A DNA stretch of 13,952 bases from Acidobacteriaceae bacterium (GCA_031296355.1 JARLFX010000256.1:1-13952), one strand, 5' to 3'. Positions 1-7,056 are shown, counted from the first letter of the stretch. The notes: a model not told the origin generated them from the sequence alone. Made by a program: numbers and translations.

Positions 1-506
1 AGCCAACCGCCGAGGGTGGGGCCGAGGACTGGGGCGACGACGACGCCGAAGGCGAAGACGGCCATGGCTGCTCCGCGCTGGCGGGGCGGGAATGACTCCA
101 ACAGAATGGATTGCGAGAGCGGCTGCAACGCACCGCCGCCCGCGCCCTGTATGACGCGAGCCAGCAGCATGACGCCGAGGGTTGGCGCTGCTCCGCAGGC
201 GAAGGAGCTGGCGGTGAAGATGGCAACGCAGGTGAGCAGAAAACGCTTGCGTCCGAAGCGGAGGGAGAACCAGTTGCTGGCGGGGAGGATGATGGCATTG
301 GCGACGAGGTAGCTGGTGAGGACCCAGGTGGCTTCGTCGGTGGTGGCGGAGAGGGAGCCGGCGATGTAGGGCAGGGCTACAGAGGCGATGGCGGTGTCAA
401 GCACCTCCATGAAGGTGGCGAGCATGACGGACGTAGCGATCAGCCAAGGGTTGACGCCGTGCGTGAGGCTGGCAGAATTTTCCGTTGCGACGGTCGTGCT
501 TGCCAT
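1..506 (-). CDS. DHA2-family MFS multidrug exporter, N-terminal part (cut by window edge)
   Basis: Translating the minus strand from the ATG at 506 gives an uninterrupted 168-codon frame that leaves the window at position 1. It begins with a short polar segment and then a first membrane helix at about residues 20-45. Next comes the EmrB/QacA-type signature VLDTAIASVALPYIAGSL, then TTDEATWVLTSYLVANAI, and a cytoplasmic loop with FGRKR (the family's motif A region). Helices rich in G/A follow (LLARVIQGAGGGALQPL). In this family these are the first helices of a 12-14-helix proton-driven exporter in the inner membrane. The substrate cannot be told from sequence. There is no strong Shine-Dalgarno; a GGACGGAGA lies about 12 nt upstream. 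No other start codon is close, so the start is fairly secure. Any accessory membrane-fusion or outer-membrane partners would lie outside the window. Confidence 0.9.
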   Translation of the reverse strand, partial: MASTTVATENSASLTHGVNPWLIATSVMLATFMEVLDTAIASVALPYIAGSLSATTDEATWVLTSYLVANAIILPASNWFSLRFGRKRFLLTCVAIFTASSFACGAAPTLGVMLLARVIQGAGGGALQPLSQSILLESFPPRQRGAAMAVFAFGVVVAPVLGPTLGGW

Positions 507-687
507 GCTGGGGAAGAGTCTCCGTCCGCGAGGAGCGAATAAGGTTTGGATGCGGAGTGGGTGGTAGAGGACTCAGCCCGCTTGGCACAGGGTAAACGAT
601 AGCGATTGTTTTCAGGGATAGAGTTTGGGCGGAAGGTGTGGCGCTTGACGGCATGGGTTATGGCGGTGGGGAGTACGCGGGTTGCCA

Positions 688-801
688 GCAACTGATGCAG
701 TGGTGGGGATGTCGGCAGCGATTCTGCTGCTGGGGTATTTTCTGACGCGGCGGCAAGGCGCGGCGTCAGAGAATATGGAGCTGGAAGTAGCCGGGGAGTG
801 A
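688..801 (+). pseudogene. possible relic of a membrane-transporter C-terminus
   Basis: In the otherwise non-coding stretch between the MFS gene and the dnaK promoter, one frame ending at TGA 799-801 reads as a plausible membrane-protein tail. A hydrophobic helix (AVVGMSAAILLLGYFL) is followed by a positive stop-transfer TRRQ and a short polar tail. The frame has no ribosome-binding site and only a 30-codon ATG-started part (ATG 709). It could be the degraded 3' end of a second transporter gene, or chance. I see it only as a pattern and cannot assign a family. Confidence 0.22.
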
Positions 802-929
802 ACGGACGGCATCCTATAGACCAAGACGCCGAAGACGATAGCCTAAGACGCCGAGGTGGAGGTGTGTTGGGACCGCGACAATCACCATAAAGCCAAACAT
901 TTTAGTTGTTTAGCGGTAAGTGAATCTTG
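802..929. other. intergenic DNA, no gene seen
   Basis: This is the lead-in to the dnaK control region. It carries a 10-nt direct repeat, AAGACGCCGA, at 823-832 and 845-854. From about 890 onward it becomes clearly AT-richer, as is usual near a promoter. I see no convincing ORF or RNA gene. Confidence 0.4.
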
Positions 930-945
930 TGCGAGTAATTTCGCA
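930..945. promoter_or_regulatory. inverted repeat upstream of the dnaK promoter
   Basis: TGCGA (930-934) and TCGCA (941-945) form a perfect 5-bp inverted repeat with a 6-nt spacer, ending 9 nt before the -35 box at 955. The position suits an upstream activator or repressor half-site pair. No known operator consensus was recognised. Confidence 0.3.
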
Positions 946-954
946 TCAGATACA

Positions 955-983
955 TTGACAGTAACTCACTCACATTCTATAGT
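955..983 (+). promoter_or_regulatory. sigma-70 type promoter of dnaK
   Basis: TTGACA at 955-960 is a perfect -35 box. TATAGT at 978-983 is a five-of-six -10 box. The spacer is exactly 17 nt. Transcription would begin near 990 and leave a leader of about 110 nt before dnaK. Because dnaK has a housekeeping-type promoter rather than an obvious alternative-sigma sequence, heat control is most likely by a repressor. The overlapping dyad and the hspR gene downstream fit that. Confidence 0.7.
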
Positions 984-995
984 GAGAGAGTCAAG
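955..995. promoter_or_regulatory. nested inverted repeat over the dnaK promoter, candidate HspR operator
   Basis: Outer arms TTGAC (955-959) and GTCAA (990-994), and inner arms CTCACT (965-970) and AGTGAG (981-986), form a nested dyad. It covers both the -35 and -10 boxes. The known HspR operator (HAIR) is CTTGAGT-N7-ACTCAAG. The right arm here, AGTCAAG (989-995), differs from ACTCAAG by one base, but the left half does not match at HAIR spacing. The site is therefore a diverged or unrelated operator, not a textbook HAIR. The classical CIRCE element of HrcA was not seen. Confidence 0.45.
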
Positions 996-1027
996 TGATT
1001 AGAGCGTTGCTGGCTCGACGGGCGTTT

Positions 1028-1056
1028 GAGATTCTTCGCTGCGCTCAGAATGACAA
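1028..1056. repeat. intergenic hairpin repeat, copy 1, in the dnaK leader
   Basis: Element of the form GAG-ATTCT-loop-AGAAT-GACAA, with the 11-nt loop TCGCTGCGCTC and 5-bp arms. It lies between the predicted dnaK transcription start and the ribosome-binding site, so it would be part of the mRNA leader. Other copies occur at 3110, 8268, 8318, 8463, 10624, 13247, 13332 and 13421. Confidence 0.85.
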
Positions 1057-1098
1057 CAGGTTAGGCTCGTAATTATAAGAAAATAAAGGGGATACACA

Positions 1099-3015
1099 AT
1101 GGGTAAGATTATTGGAATCGATCTGGGAACCACCAATTCGTGCGTGGCCGTGATGGAAGGCGGCGAGCCAAAGGTGATCCCGAATGAAGAGGGCGGACGG
1201 ACTACGCCGTCTATCGTTGCGTTTACCAAGAGCGGTGAACGGCTGGTGGGAACGGTCGCAAAGCGGCAGGCGATCACCAATCCGACGAACACGGTGTATT
1301 CGATCAAGCGGTTCATGGGACGCCGGTTCGACGAAGTGAATGAAGAGATGAAGATGGTGCCGTACAAGGTTGTCCGCCAGGGCGACCATGTGGCCATCGA
1401 CGCGCAGGGCAAGGAGTACACCGCGCCGGAAGTGTCGGCGATGATTTTGCAGAAACTGAAGAAGGCGGCAGAGGACTACCTGGGGCAGTCAGTGACGGAG
1501 GCTGTGATCACGGTGCCGGCGTACTTCAACGACGCGCAGCGGCAGGCGACGAAGGACGCGGGCAAGATTGCGGGCCTGGACGTGAAGCGTATTGTGAACG
1601 AGCCGACGGCGGCTGCACTGGCCTACGGACTGGATAAGAAGAAGGACGAGACCATCGCGGTGTATGACTTCGGCGGCGGTACGTTTGATATTTCGATCCT
1701 GGAAGTGGGCGAAGGCGTGATTGAGGTGAAGTCGACCAACGGTGATACGCACCTGGGCGGCGACAACCTAGACCAGCGCATCGTGGACTGGCTCATCACG
1801 GAGTTCAAGAACGACGAGGGGCTGGACCTTGGCGCGAAGGGCAACGAGATGGCGCTGCAGCGTCTGAAGGACGCAGCGGAGAAGGCGAAGATCGAGCTCT
1901 CCACAACCATGGAGACGGAGATCAATCTGCCGTTTGTGACGGCGGACGCCAACGGGCCGAAGCATCTGGTGAAGAAGCTGACGCGGGCGAAGTTGGAGTC
2001 GCTGGTGGACGATCTGCTGCAGCGGTCGATTGGGCCGAGCAAGCAGGCGCTGAAGGATGCGGGTATCGACGCGAGCAAGATCGATGAGGTCGTGCTGGTG
2101 GGCGGACAGACGCGCATGCCGAAGATCCAGGAGCTGGTGAAAGAGCTGTTTGGCCGCGAGCCGCATAAGGGTGTGAACCCGGATGAGGTGGTGGCGATCG
2201 GCGCGGCGGTACAGGCCGGCGTGCTGGCAGGCGAAGTGAAGGACCTGCTGCTGCTGGACGTGACTCCGCTGACGCTCTCGATCGAGACGATGGGCGGCGT
2301 GGCGACGGCGATGATCCAGCGCAACACGACCATTCCGACGAAGAAGACGGAGACGTTCTCAACGGCGGCGGATTCGCAGACCGAGGTTGAGGTGCATGTG
2401 CTGCAGGGCGAACGTCCGCTGGCAGCGCAGAACCGGACGCTGGGCAAGTTCAAGCTGGCGGGAATTCCACCGGCTCCGCGGGGCGTGCCGCAGATCGAGG
2501 TCACGTTCGACATTGATGCAAACGGCATCCTGAACGTGAACGCGAAGGACACGGCGACGGGCAAGGACCAGAAGATTACCATTACAAGTTCTTCGGGTCT
2601 GAGCAAGGAAGAGGTTGAGCAGATGGCGAAGGACGCCGAAGCTCACTCTGCCGAGGACAAGGCGAAGCGCGATGAGATCGAAGCGCGCAACGGTTTGGAT
2701 TCGCTGGTCTACAACATCGAGAAGATGATTAAAGATGGCGGCGACAAGGTGGACGCGAATGACAAGACCGAGGTAGAGGCTGCACTGGCAGAGGCAAAAA
2801 AGACTCTGGAAGGCACGCCGACAGCGGAGGAGTTGAACGCAGCCAAGGAGAAGCTGACCACGACGAGCCACAAGTTCGCCGAGGCCATGTACAAGGCGAC
2901 GGCGGCGCAGGCTGCAGCTGCTACTCCGGAAGGCGAAACTGCTGCTCCGGCGGAAGAGGCGAAGAAGGACGAAGGCGTGATCGACGCCGAGTACGTGGAT
3001 GTGGACAAGAAGTGA
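1099..3015 (+). CDS. dnaK: molecular chaperone DnaK (Hsp70)
   Basis: This 638-aa protein is full length for bacterial DnaK. The N-terminal ATPase domain starts with the phosphate-1 motif [13 protein letters not shown] (from residue 5). It also carries the phosphate-2 motif [13 protein letters not shown] (about 190-202) and [13 protein letters not shown] in the adenosine region. The interdomain linker [18 protein letters not shown] leads into the substrate-binding domain ([26 protein letters not shown]). A helical lid follows, with an Ala/Glu-rich tail ending in [12 protein letters not shown]. It refolds proteins in the cytoplasm by ATP-driven cycles with DnaJ (encoded at 4946) and GrpE (not in the window). 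AAAGGGGA at 1085-1092 is a strong ribosome-binding site 6 nt before the ATG. DnaK is the known co-repressor of HspR, so it probably feeds back on its own promoter. Confidence 0.98.
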   Translation: MGKIIGIDLGTTNSCVAVMEGGEPKVIPNEEGGRTTPSIVAFTKSGERLVGTVAKRQAITNPTNTVYSIKRFMGRRFDEVNEEMKMVPYKVVRQGDHVAIDAQGKEYTAPEVSAMILQKLKKAAEDYLGQSVTEAVITVPAYFNDAQRQATKDAGKIAGLDVKRIVNEPTAAALAYGLDKKKDETIAVYDFGGGTFDISILEVGEGVIEVKSTNGDTHLGGDNLDQRIVDWLITEFKNDEGLDLGAKGNEMALQRLKDAAEKAKIELSTTMETEINLPFVTADANGPKHLVKKLTRAKLESLVDDLLQRSIGPSKQALKDAGIDASKIDEVVLVGGQTRMPKIQELVKELFGREPHKGVNPDEVVAIGAAVQAGVLAGEVKDLLLLDVTPLTLSIETMGGVATAMIQRNTTIPTKKTETFSTAADSQTEVEVHVLQGERPLAAQNRTLGKFKLAGIPPAPRGVPQIEVTFDIDANGILNVNAKDTATGKDQKITITSSSGLSKEEVEQMAKDAEAHSAEDKAKRDEIEARNGLDSLVYNIEKMIKDGGDKVDANDKTEVEAALAEAKKTLEGTPTAEELNAAKEKLTTTSHKFAEAMYKATAAQAAAATPEGETAAPAEEAKKDEGVIDAEYVDVDKK

Positions 3016-3022
3016 TGCTGTC

Positions 3023-3045
3023 GCGGCGGGCTTTACGTCCGCCGC
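3023..3045. repeat. GC hairpin just after dnaK
   Basis: GCGGCGG (3023-3029) pairs with CCGCCGC (3039-3045) around a 9-nt loop, beginning 7 nt after the dnaK stop. A second, wider inverted repeat, GCACGA (3051-3056) with TCGTGC (3085-3090), follows. Neither has a T-run, so these are more likely mRNA 3'-end-protecting hairpins or repeat DNA than classical terminators. Confidence 0.5.
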
Positions 3046-3109
3046 AGCCAGCACGAAAGACAACGGCCTTCATTGGGCTAGCTGTCGTGCAGCGATAGAA
3101 GCAAATACT

Positions 3110-3136
3110 GAGATCCTTCGCTGCGCTCAGGATGAC
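3110..3136. repeat. intergenic hairpin repeat, copy 2
   Basis: Same loop as copy 1, but the arms read ATCCT/AGGAT instead of ATTCT/AGAAT. Both sides of one base pair have changed together (T-A to C-G), which preserves the stem. The trailing GAC is retained. Confidence 0.85.
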
Positions 3137-3157
3137 GCTTGTGGTGAGTTGTAAAGT

Positions 3158-3184
3158 GAGGGGCATTCCGATGGAGTGCCCCTC
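3158..3184 (+). terminator. 12-bp hairpin downstream of dnaK, candidate terminator without T-run
   Basis: Arms at 3158-3169 and 3173-3184 form a 12-bp stem with one T-G wobble around a 3-nt loop (GAT). The outer pairs are GAGGGGCA/TGCCCCTC. This is the strongest hairpin in the dnaK-to-3409 gap and would end or stabilise the dnaK transcript. The following bases (GCAGTATC) are not T-rich, so intrinsic termination is uncertain. Partial read-through to the downstream genes is possible. Confidence 0.45.
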
Positions 3185-3408
3185 GCAGTATCGGGAAGAC
3201 GCAGAGAGAAGAGAATAGAAATCAAGTACGGAATTTACACAGAAGGAACTCGGCCCGGTACGGAGAGGCAGATTTTTGCATCGTAGAGGGAAGCGCAATG
3301 GTGTATGAATTGAGCAACACGGAAAGAACAGACAGAGGCATCGGACCATCGGTGTGGATCGCTGACGTTGGCACTTGGGAACTCAATCGCTTTGAAGGAG
3401 CCCTGGCT

Positions 3409-3579
3409 ATGACGGAAACGATGTGGAAGTGCGATGCGATGAGAGCAGGACAGCTATACAACCGCATGATGTTCAACACGAAGGAAGAAGCGGAACAGTT
3501 TGTGGCGCGCATGAGCCAGATGGAGCCGGACCAATTTTTCCAGATCGAGCCGGTGGATGCGAGCCAGGTGTGGAACTAA
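3409..3579 (+). CDS. small conserved-looking protein of unknown function (WKCDAM motif)
   Basis: This 56-aa soluble protein begins MTETMWKCDAMRAGQLYNRM, followed by FNTKEEAEQFVARMSQ and an end of DPSQVW-like character (DASQVWN). The pattern is compact: a short strand, then an amphipathic helix. I recall similar short proteins from acidobacterial genomes but know no function. AAGGAG at 3395-3400, 8 nt before the ATG at 3409, is a good ribosome-binding site. The frame stays open back to an ATG at 3298, which also has a GAGGG (3286-3290) 7 nt upstream and would give 93 aa. I prefer 3409 because the extra 37 residues look less protein-like and the compact motif starts right at MTET. It lies between dnaK and the DUF4760-like gene, same strand. 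Confidence 0.7.
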   Translation: MTETMWKCDAMRAGQLYNRMMFNTKEEAEQFVARMSQMEPDQFFQIEPVDASQVWN

Positions 3580-3660
3580 GTCCTGCGCGGACGGCGGAAC
3601 GCGCTTCGCGCAAAAGCAAGAACGAATTGCAGTAGGAATGACGCAGAAAGATGTCGCACG

Positions 3661-4233
3661 ATGACGAACTGGTTTGAAGTGCAGGCAGTAGGAACGGTGG
3701 CCCTGGTCGCGACGAGCGCCGGGGCCATTGCGTATGCGGCGATGCAGTTACGGCATGAGCGGGAGTATCGCAGTGTGGCGAACCTGGAGAAGCAGCTGGA
3801 TTTTTTCCAATCCGAAGTTTTTCTGGCGGCACGGCGACGGCTGGCGGTGGACCGGATGGATGGCGAAATGTTGCGGCAGTGGCATATCGATGAGCCGCCG
3901 GTGAGCGTGTTTGAGGTGCTGGATTTCTACGAGCACCTGGGGCTGCTGGTGAAGAAGGGCCACCTGAAGCTGTACGACGTGTGGCACACATTCTACGAGT
4001 GGGCGCAGCCGGTGTACTTCGATCTGAAGGCGATGATCGAGGATGAGGACAGTCCGTACACCGACCACTACCTGGATCTGCGGCGGCTGATGCGCGGGAT
4101 GGATGCGATCCAGCGGCAGCACATGAGCACGCAGAAGGGCGACCACTGGAGACTGTGGACGCCGGAGCGGATACTGGCGCACTACAAGTATGAGATTGAG
4201 ATTGGCGGGCGGCCGCGGAGGACGCGGCGATAG
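3661..4233 (+). CDS. DUF4760-like membrane-anchored protein
   Basis: This 190-aa protein has one N-terminal membrane helix (about residues 9-29, VGTVALVATSAGAIAYAAM) followed by a charged, helical cytoplasmic region. That region contains EVLDFYEHLGLLVKKGHLKLYDVWHTF and an aromatic W-A-Q-P-V-Y-F-D segment. The layout (helix, arginine-rich start, a region counting back residues, then F-E-x-L-G-x-L-V-K-K-G) matches my memory of the DUF4760 group, whose function is unknown. The C-terminus is basic (GGRPRRTRR). The ribosome-binding site is weak (AGAAAG 3645-3650, 10 nt before the start). It stands 81 nt after the small protein gene and 56 nt before higB, with the tandem 14-nt repeats in that second gap. 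Confidence 0.7.
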   Translation: MTNWFEVQAVGTVALVATSAGAIAYAAMQLRHEREYRSVANLEKQLDFFQSEVFLAARRRLAVDRMDGEMLRQWHIDEPPVSVFEVLDFYEHLGLLVKKGHLKLYDVWHTFYEWAQPVYFDLKAMIEDEDSPYTDHYLDLRRLMRGMDAIQRQHMSTQKGDHWRLWTPERILAHYKYEIEIGGRPRRTRR

Positions 4234-4244
4234 GCGAGCGGAAT

Positions 4245-4286
4245 ATAACGCATGGCGTATAACGTATGGCGTAGTACGATTGGCGT
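4245..4286. repeat. three tandem 14-nt repeats directly before higB
   Basis: Units are ATAACGCATGGCGT (4245-4258), ATAACGTATGGCGT (4259-4272) and AGTACGATTGGCGT (4273-4286). Units 1 and 2 differ by one base; unit 3 is more diverged. The array ends 3 nt before the higB ATG and fills nearly all of the gap after the previous gene. The location is where a HigA operator/promoter should be, so it may be an autoregulatory site. Alternatively it is a member of a dispersed tandem repeat. Confidence 0.75.
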
Positions 4287-4289
4287 AAG

Positions 4290-4568
4290 ATGATTAAGAG
4301 CTTCAGGGAAGAAGAAGCAGAGCGGATATTCAACCGCCATCACAGCCGGCGGTTTGCAGCGCTGGAACGAATTATTTTTCGCAAGTTGCGCGCTCTGAAT
4401 GCCGCGCGGCTCCTGGTTGATCTGACGATTCCGCCAGGAAACAGGCTGGAGGCGTTGAAAGGAAATCGCGCGGGGCAGCATAGTATCCGCGTGAATGAGC
4501 AATGGAGAATATGCTTTTGCTGGGAGGAACCGGATGCCTACGAGGTTGAAATTGTCGACTACCACTAA
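4290..4568 (+). CDS. higB: HigB-type toxin (RelE/ParE superfamily mRNA interferase)
   Basis: This 92-aa protein has the full HigB pattern: MIKSFREEEAERIF at the start, RKLRALNAARLLVDLTIPPGNRLEALKGNR in the middle, then GQHSIRVNEQWRICFCW and the terminal EVEIVDYH. The family folds as a small RelE-like beta-sheet ribonuclease that cleaves mRNA at the ribosome. Expected basic and aromatic residues (the R of SIRVNEQWRICF, the H of VDYH) are present, so the toxin looks intact. It is encoded before its antitoxin, the typical HigBA order. There is no clear Shine-Dalgarno; the 14-nt repeat array abuts the start. Confidence 0.93.
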   Translation: MIKSFREEEAERIFNRHHSRRFAALERIIFRKLRALNAARLLVDLTIPPGNRLEALKGNRAGQHSIRVNEQWRICFCWEEPDAYEVEIVDYH

Positions 4569-4935
4569 GCCGCGTATGCGCCGGTATGAACACAGGATGC
4601 CGCCGCTGCATCCGGGCGAGATGCTGCGCGAGGAGTTTCTGACGCCCATGGGGTTGAGTGCGAATGCCCTGGCACTGGCGCTGAGCGTTCCGGCGACGCG
4701 TATTTCAGAGATTGTGAATGAACGGCGCGGCATTACGGGTGATACGGCATTGCGGCTGGGACGGTTTTTCGGCATGACGCCCGAGTTCTGGATGAACCTA
4801 CAGAGCACCTATGAGCTGGAGACAGCGCGGGAGCTTTCAGAGAAACATGTGCTGCAGAGCGTGAGGCCGGCGGCACGCGACAAGAAGACGGGCTTGTTGA
4901 AGGTGGATGCATTGAAGGTGGCTAAGAGAGCCTGA
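4534..4935 (+). CDS. higA: HigA-type antitoxin, XRE-family HTH
   Basis: This 133-aa protein carries the HigA hallmark [20 protein letters not shown] followed by a helix-turn-helix (about residues 50-80: [20 protein letters not shown]) and the family segment [23 protein letters not shown]. It binds HigB to neutralise it and represses the pair's promoter. I chose ATG 4534 because GGGAGGA at 4522-4528 lies 5 nt upstream. The frame is open to an earlier ATG (4495), and ATGs at 4576 and 4597 are alternatives with no ribosome-binding site. With 4534 the gene overlaps higB by 35 nt, so toxin and antitoxin translation is linked. It ends 10 nt before dnaJ. Confidence 0.92.
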   Translation: MPTRLKLSTTTKPRMRRYEHRMPPLHPGEMLREEFLTPMGLSANALALALSVPATRISEIVNERRGITGDTALRLGRFFGMTPEFWMNLQSTYELETARELSEKHVLQSVRPAARDKKTGLLKVDALKVAKRA

Positions 4936-4945
4936 CGGAAAAATT

Positions 4946-6187
4946 ATGGCGACACAGCAAAAAGATTATTACGGCGTACTTGGAGTGAAGAAGACGGCGA
5001 CTGTGGATGAGATCCGCAAGGCGTTTCGGAAGGCTGCGCGCAAATATCATCCGGACGTGAACCCAGGCGACAAGAAGGCGGAGGAGAAGTTCAAGGAGAT
5101 ATCGGAAGCGAACGACGTGCTGAGCGAGCCGAAGAAGCGGAAGATCTACGACCAGCTTGGGTTCTACTCTGACAATATTGATCCGGCGCAGGCGGAGGCA
5201 GCGGCACGCGGCGGGTATGGCGGCGGTGGCGGCTTCTCAGGTTACGGCGGTGGCGCGGGCGCGGGGCGTGGACGTGGCGCGCAGGAGGTGCCGTTCGATT
5301 TTGGCGGATTCGATTTCTCGGATTATGCGGGAGCATCGAGCCAGGGCGGACGCACGACGCGGCAGCAGCAGGGCGGCGGCGGGAGCTTCCGCGATATTTT
5401 TGGCGGCATGTTCAACGGCGGACAGCAGAGGCAGCAGGGGCCGCAGCCGGGGACGGACCTGGAGTACCAGGTGTCGACTGATTTCTGGACGCTGATCCGC
5501 GGCGGCATGACGCGGCTGGAGATCCAGCGGCAGGAGACGTGCCCGACGTGCAAGGGGAAGTCGACGACGGGCGGCGAGATGGAGTGTCCGGAGTGCAAGG
5601 GCACGGGCCAGGTGACGCAGATGGCGGGGCAGATGAAGTTCAACCTGCAGTGTCCGCGATGCGGGGGCAGCGGGCGCGTGAGCAATGCGTGCCACACCTG
5701 CCACGGCGAGGGCGTGATCACAAAGCGCGAGACGGTGGAGTTCCGCATCAAGCCGGGAACGCGCGACGGACAGCGAATTCGACTGGCGGGGAAGGGCAAT
5801 GCCGGGCTGCATGGCGGGCTTGCGGGCGATCTGTACCTGATCATCAAGGGCGGGGTGCATCCTGTGTTCACACGGATGGGCGACGATATCTACGCGACGG
5901 TGCCGGTGACGGTGAGCGAGGCGGCGCTGGGCGGGAAGATCGACGTGCCGACGGTGGATGGGCGGACGCAGTTGAGGATTCCTCCGGGGACGCAGACGGG
6001 GCAGAAGCTGCGGCTGCGGGAGAAGGGTGTTCCGAGCGCGGTGCATGAAGGCAAGCGTGGCGACCAGATTGTGGAGGTTAAGGTCGTGGTGCCGAAGGTG
6101 CAGGATGAGAGATCGAAAGAGATTTTGAGGGAATTGGCGAAGTTGAATGATGAGGATGTGCGGGCGGAGTTGTTTCGCGAGGTTTGA
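4946..6187 (+). CDS. dnaJ: chaperone DnaJ (Hsp40, type I)
   Basis: This 413-aa protein has all type I DnaJ parts. The J domain is at residues 7-70, with DYYGVLGV and the essential HPD at 35-37. A long G/F-rich linker (about 85-165) is unusually rich in GGYGGGGG and Q/R stretches. The zinc-binding region at about 199-256 has four CxxCxGxG-type repeats ([32 protein letters not shown]). The C-terminal substrate-binding domains follow. The first zinc repeat has S in place of the last G. DnaJ delivers clients to DnaK and stimulates its ATPase. The 10 nt before the ATG (CGGAAAAATT) have only a weak ribosome-binding site, which suggests translational coupling to higA. The length exceeds E. coli DnaJ (376 aa), mostly because of the long linker. 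Confidence 0.97.
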   Translation: MATQQKDYYGVLGVKKTATVDEIRKAFRKAARKYHPDVNPGDKKAEEKFKEISEANDVLSEPKKRKIYDQLGFYSDNIDPAQAEAAARGGYGGGGGFSGYGGGAGAGRGRGAQEVPFDFGGFDFSDYAGASSQGGRTTRQQQGGGGSFRDIFGGMFNGGQQRQQGPQPGTDLEYQVSTDFWTLIRGGMTRLEIQRQETCPTCKGKSTTGGEMECPECKGTGQVTQMAGQMKFNLQCPRCGGSGRVSNACHTCHGEGVITKRETVEFRIKPGTRDGQRIRLAGKGNAGLHGGLAGDLYLIIKGGVHPVFTRMGDDIYATVPVTVSEAALGGKIDVPTVDGRTQLRIPPGTQTGQKLRLREKGVPSAVHEGKRGDQIVEVKVVVPKVQDERSKEILRELAKLNDEDVRAELFREV

Positions 6188-6189
6188 CG

Positions 6190-6384
6190 ATGGCTGAAGA
6201 CATTGAGGATGACGATATGCGACCAGAATACGACTTCAGCACTATGAAGCCCATAGGGAATAAGTATGCGGCGCGGTTTGCGAAGGGCGTGAAGGTTCGA
6301 GTGCTGGATGAAAACGGAAATGTGCTGGAAGAGGAATCGAGAAAAGCGGAGCAAGAGATTCAGCGGATGCGACAGGCTAAATAA
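6190..6384 (+). CDS. small acidic protein of unknown function with EYDFS motif
   Basis: This 64-aa protein starts at ATG 6190, two bases after the dnaJ TGA (an in-frame TTG at 6184 overlapping the dnaJ end is the other choice). It begins MAEDIEDDDMRPEYDFSTMK. The M-R-x-E-Y-D-F-S segment resembles short proteins often found in bacterial toxin-antitoxin neighbourhoods. A predicted strand region, KVRVLDENGNVL, and a charged C-terminal helix follow. No DNA-binding CopG or HTH fold is visible, so an antitoxin role is only a possibility. The position suggests translation coupled to dnaJ. A further internal ATG (6217, starting MRPEYDFS) could also be used. Confidence 0.65.
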   Translation: MAEDIEDDDMRPEYDFSTMKPIGNKYAARFAKGVKVRVLDENGNVLEEESRKAEQEIQRMRQAK

Positions 6385-6441
6385 GCAGAATGTAGGGGAG
6401 CGCTGTTTAGAGAGGCGTAAATGAAAGCAGAGGAACGAGTG

Positions 6442-7056
6442 ATGGGAAGAAAATCTAATGCAAAAGTTTATGTTTTTTGGGATAACAGCAATATCTTTAT
6501 CGAGGGACAGCGCTATTGTTCGAAGGTTGAAAGCACGACGGTAGCCTTGGATCTTCGAATCGAAATATTAAACTTGTTTAAGTTAGCGGTTGCGGATCGT
6601 GAAATTGCTGAAGCGGTTTGTGTAGGCTCTGTCCCGCCTGAACTTGAAGACATCTGGAAGCGCTTGGAAGCTGCAGGAATTCATGTTGAGAGATTTGAGC
6701 GAGGTAAAGGGTCCGGGAAAGAGCAAGGTGTGGATCAATGTCTACAAGTCCATATGCTCCGAGCGCTGGTTGACGCTACTGAGCCAGGAATTGTGGTGCT
6801 ACTGACCGGTGATGGAAAGGGGTTTGAAGATGGGATAGGATTCCATGCTGATCTGGAGAGAATGTACAAGAAAGGATGGGGCATAGAAGTTTTGTCCTGG
6901 ACTCACAGTTGCAGTGGAAAATTGAAAACCTGGTCAGATGAAGTTGGAGTGTTTTTGCCGTTAGAAAACTGGTACAAACAAATTACTTTTACTAAGAAAC
7001 TCCGTAGTTCAAAGACATTAGATCTAACCAAGCGGAAAAAAGCGGTCTTGTATTAG
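6442..7056 (+). CDS. NYN-domain (PIN-like nuclease fold) protein
   Basis: This 204-aa protein carries the NYN/PIN-like core. A strand ends in the metal-binding aspartate (KVYVFWDNSNIF, Asp14), a second conserved aspartate sits in KEQGVDQCLQVHML (Asp98), and a third in VVLLTGDGKGFEDGIGF (Asp124). These are the spacings expected for a metal-dependent ribonuclease. The substrate is unknown. Start: AGAGGA 6429-6434 lies 7 nt before ATG 6442. The frame also has ATG 6421 with AGAGG (6411-6415) 5 nt upstream, adding 7 residues. The gene is visibly AT-richer than its flanks (for example 24 of 60 G+C in 6541-6600 against 39 of 60 in dnaJ 5581-5640), which suggests acquisition by transfer. The next gene, 52 nt on, shares this composition. 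Confidence 0.85.
   Translation: MGRKSNAKVYVFWDNSNIFIEGQRYCSKVESTTVALDLRIEILNLFKLAVADREIAEAVCVGSVPPELEDIWKRLEAAGIHVERFERGKGSGKEQGVDQCLQVHMLRALVDATEPGIVVLLTGDGKGFEDGIGFHADLERMYKKGWGIEVLSWTHSCSGKLKTWSDEVGVFLPLENWYKQITFTKKLRSSKTLDLTKRKKAVLY

Noticed and set aside
955..995. Canonical HAIR or CIRCE operator
   Set aside because: The dyad fits HAIR only on the right side, and no CIRCE sequence (TTAGCACTC-N9-GAGTGCTAA) is present, so only a candidate operator is claimed.
1623..2606. 327-codon minus-strand frame opposite dnaK
   Set aside because: Its Ser/Ala/Pro-rich composition mirrors the dnaK codons; no ribosome-binding site or family motif.
4495..4533. Longer HigA start at 4495
   Set aside because: It lies deeper in higB without a ribosome-binding site, while 4534 has GGGAGGA at proper distance.
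5237..6046. 269-codon minus-strand frame opposite dnaJ
   Set aside because: Arg/His/Leu/Ala-rich low-complexity shadow of the dnaJ zinc and substrate domains.
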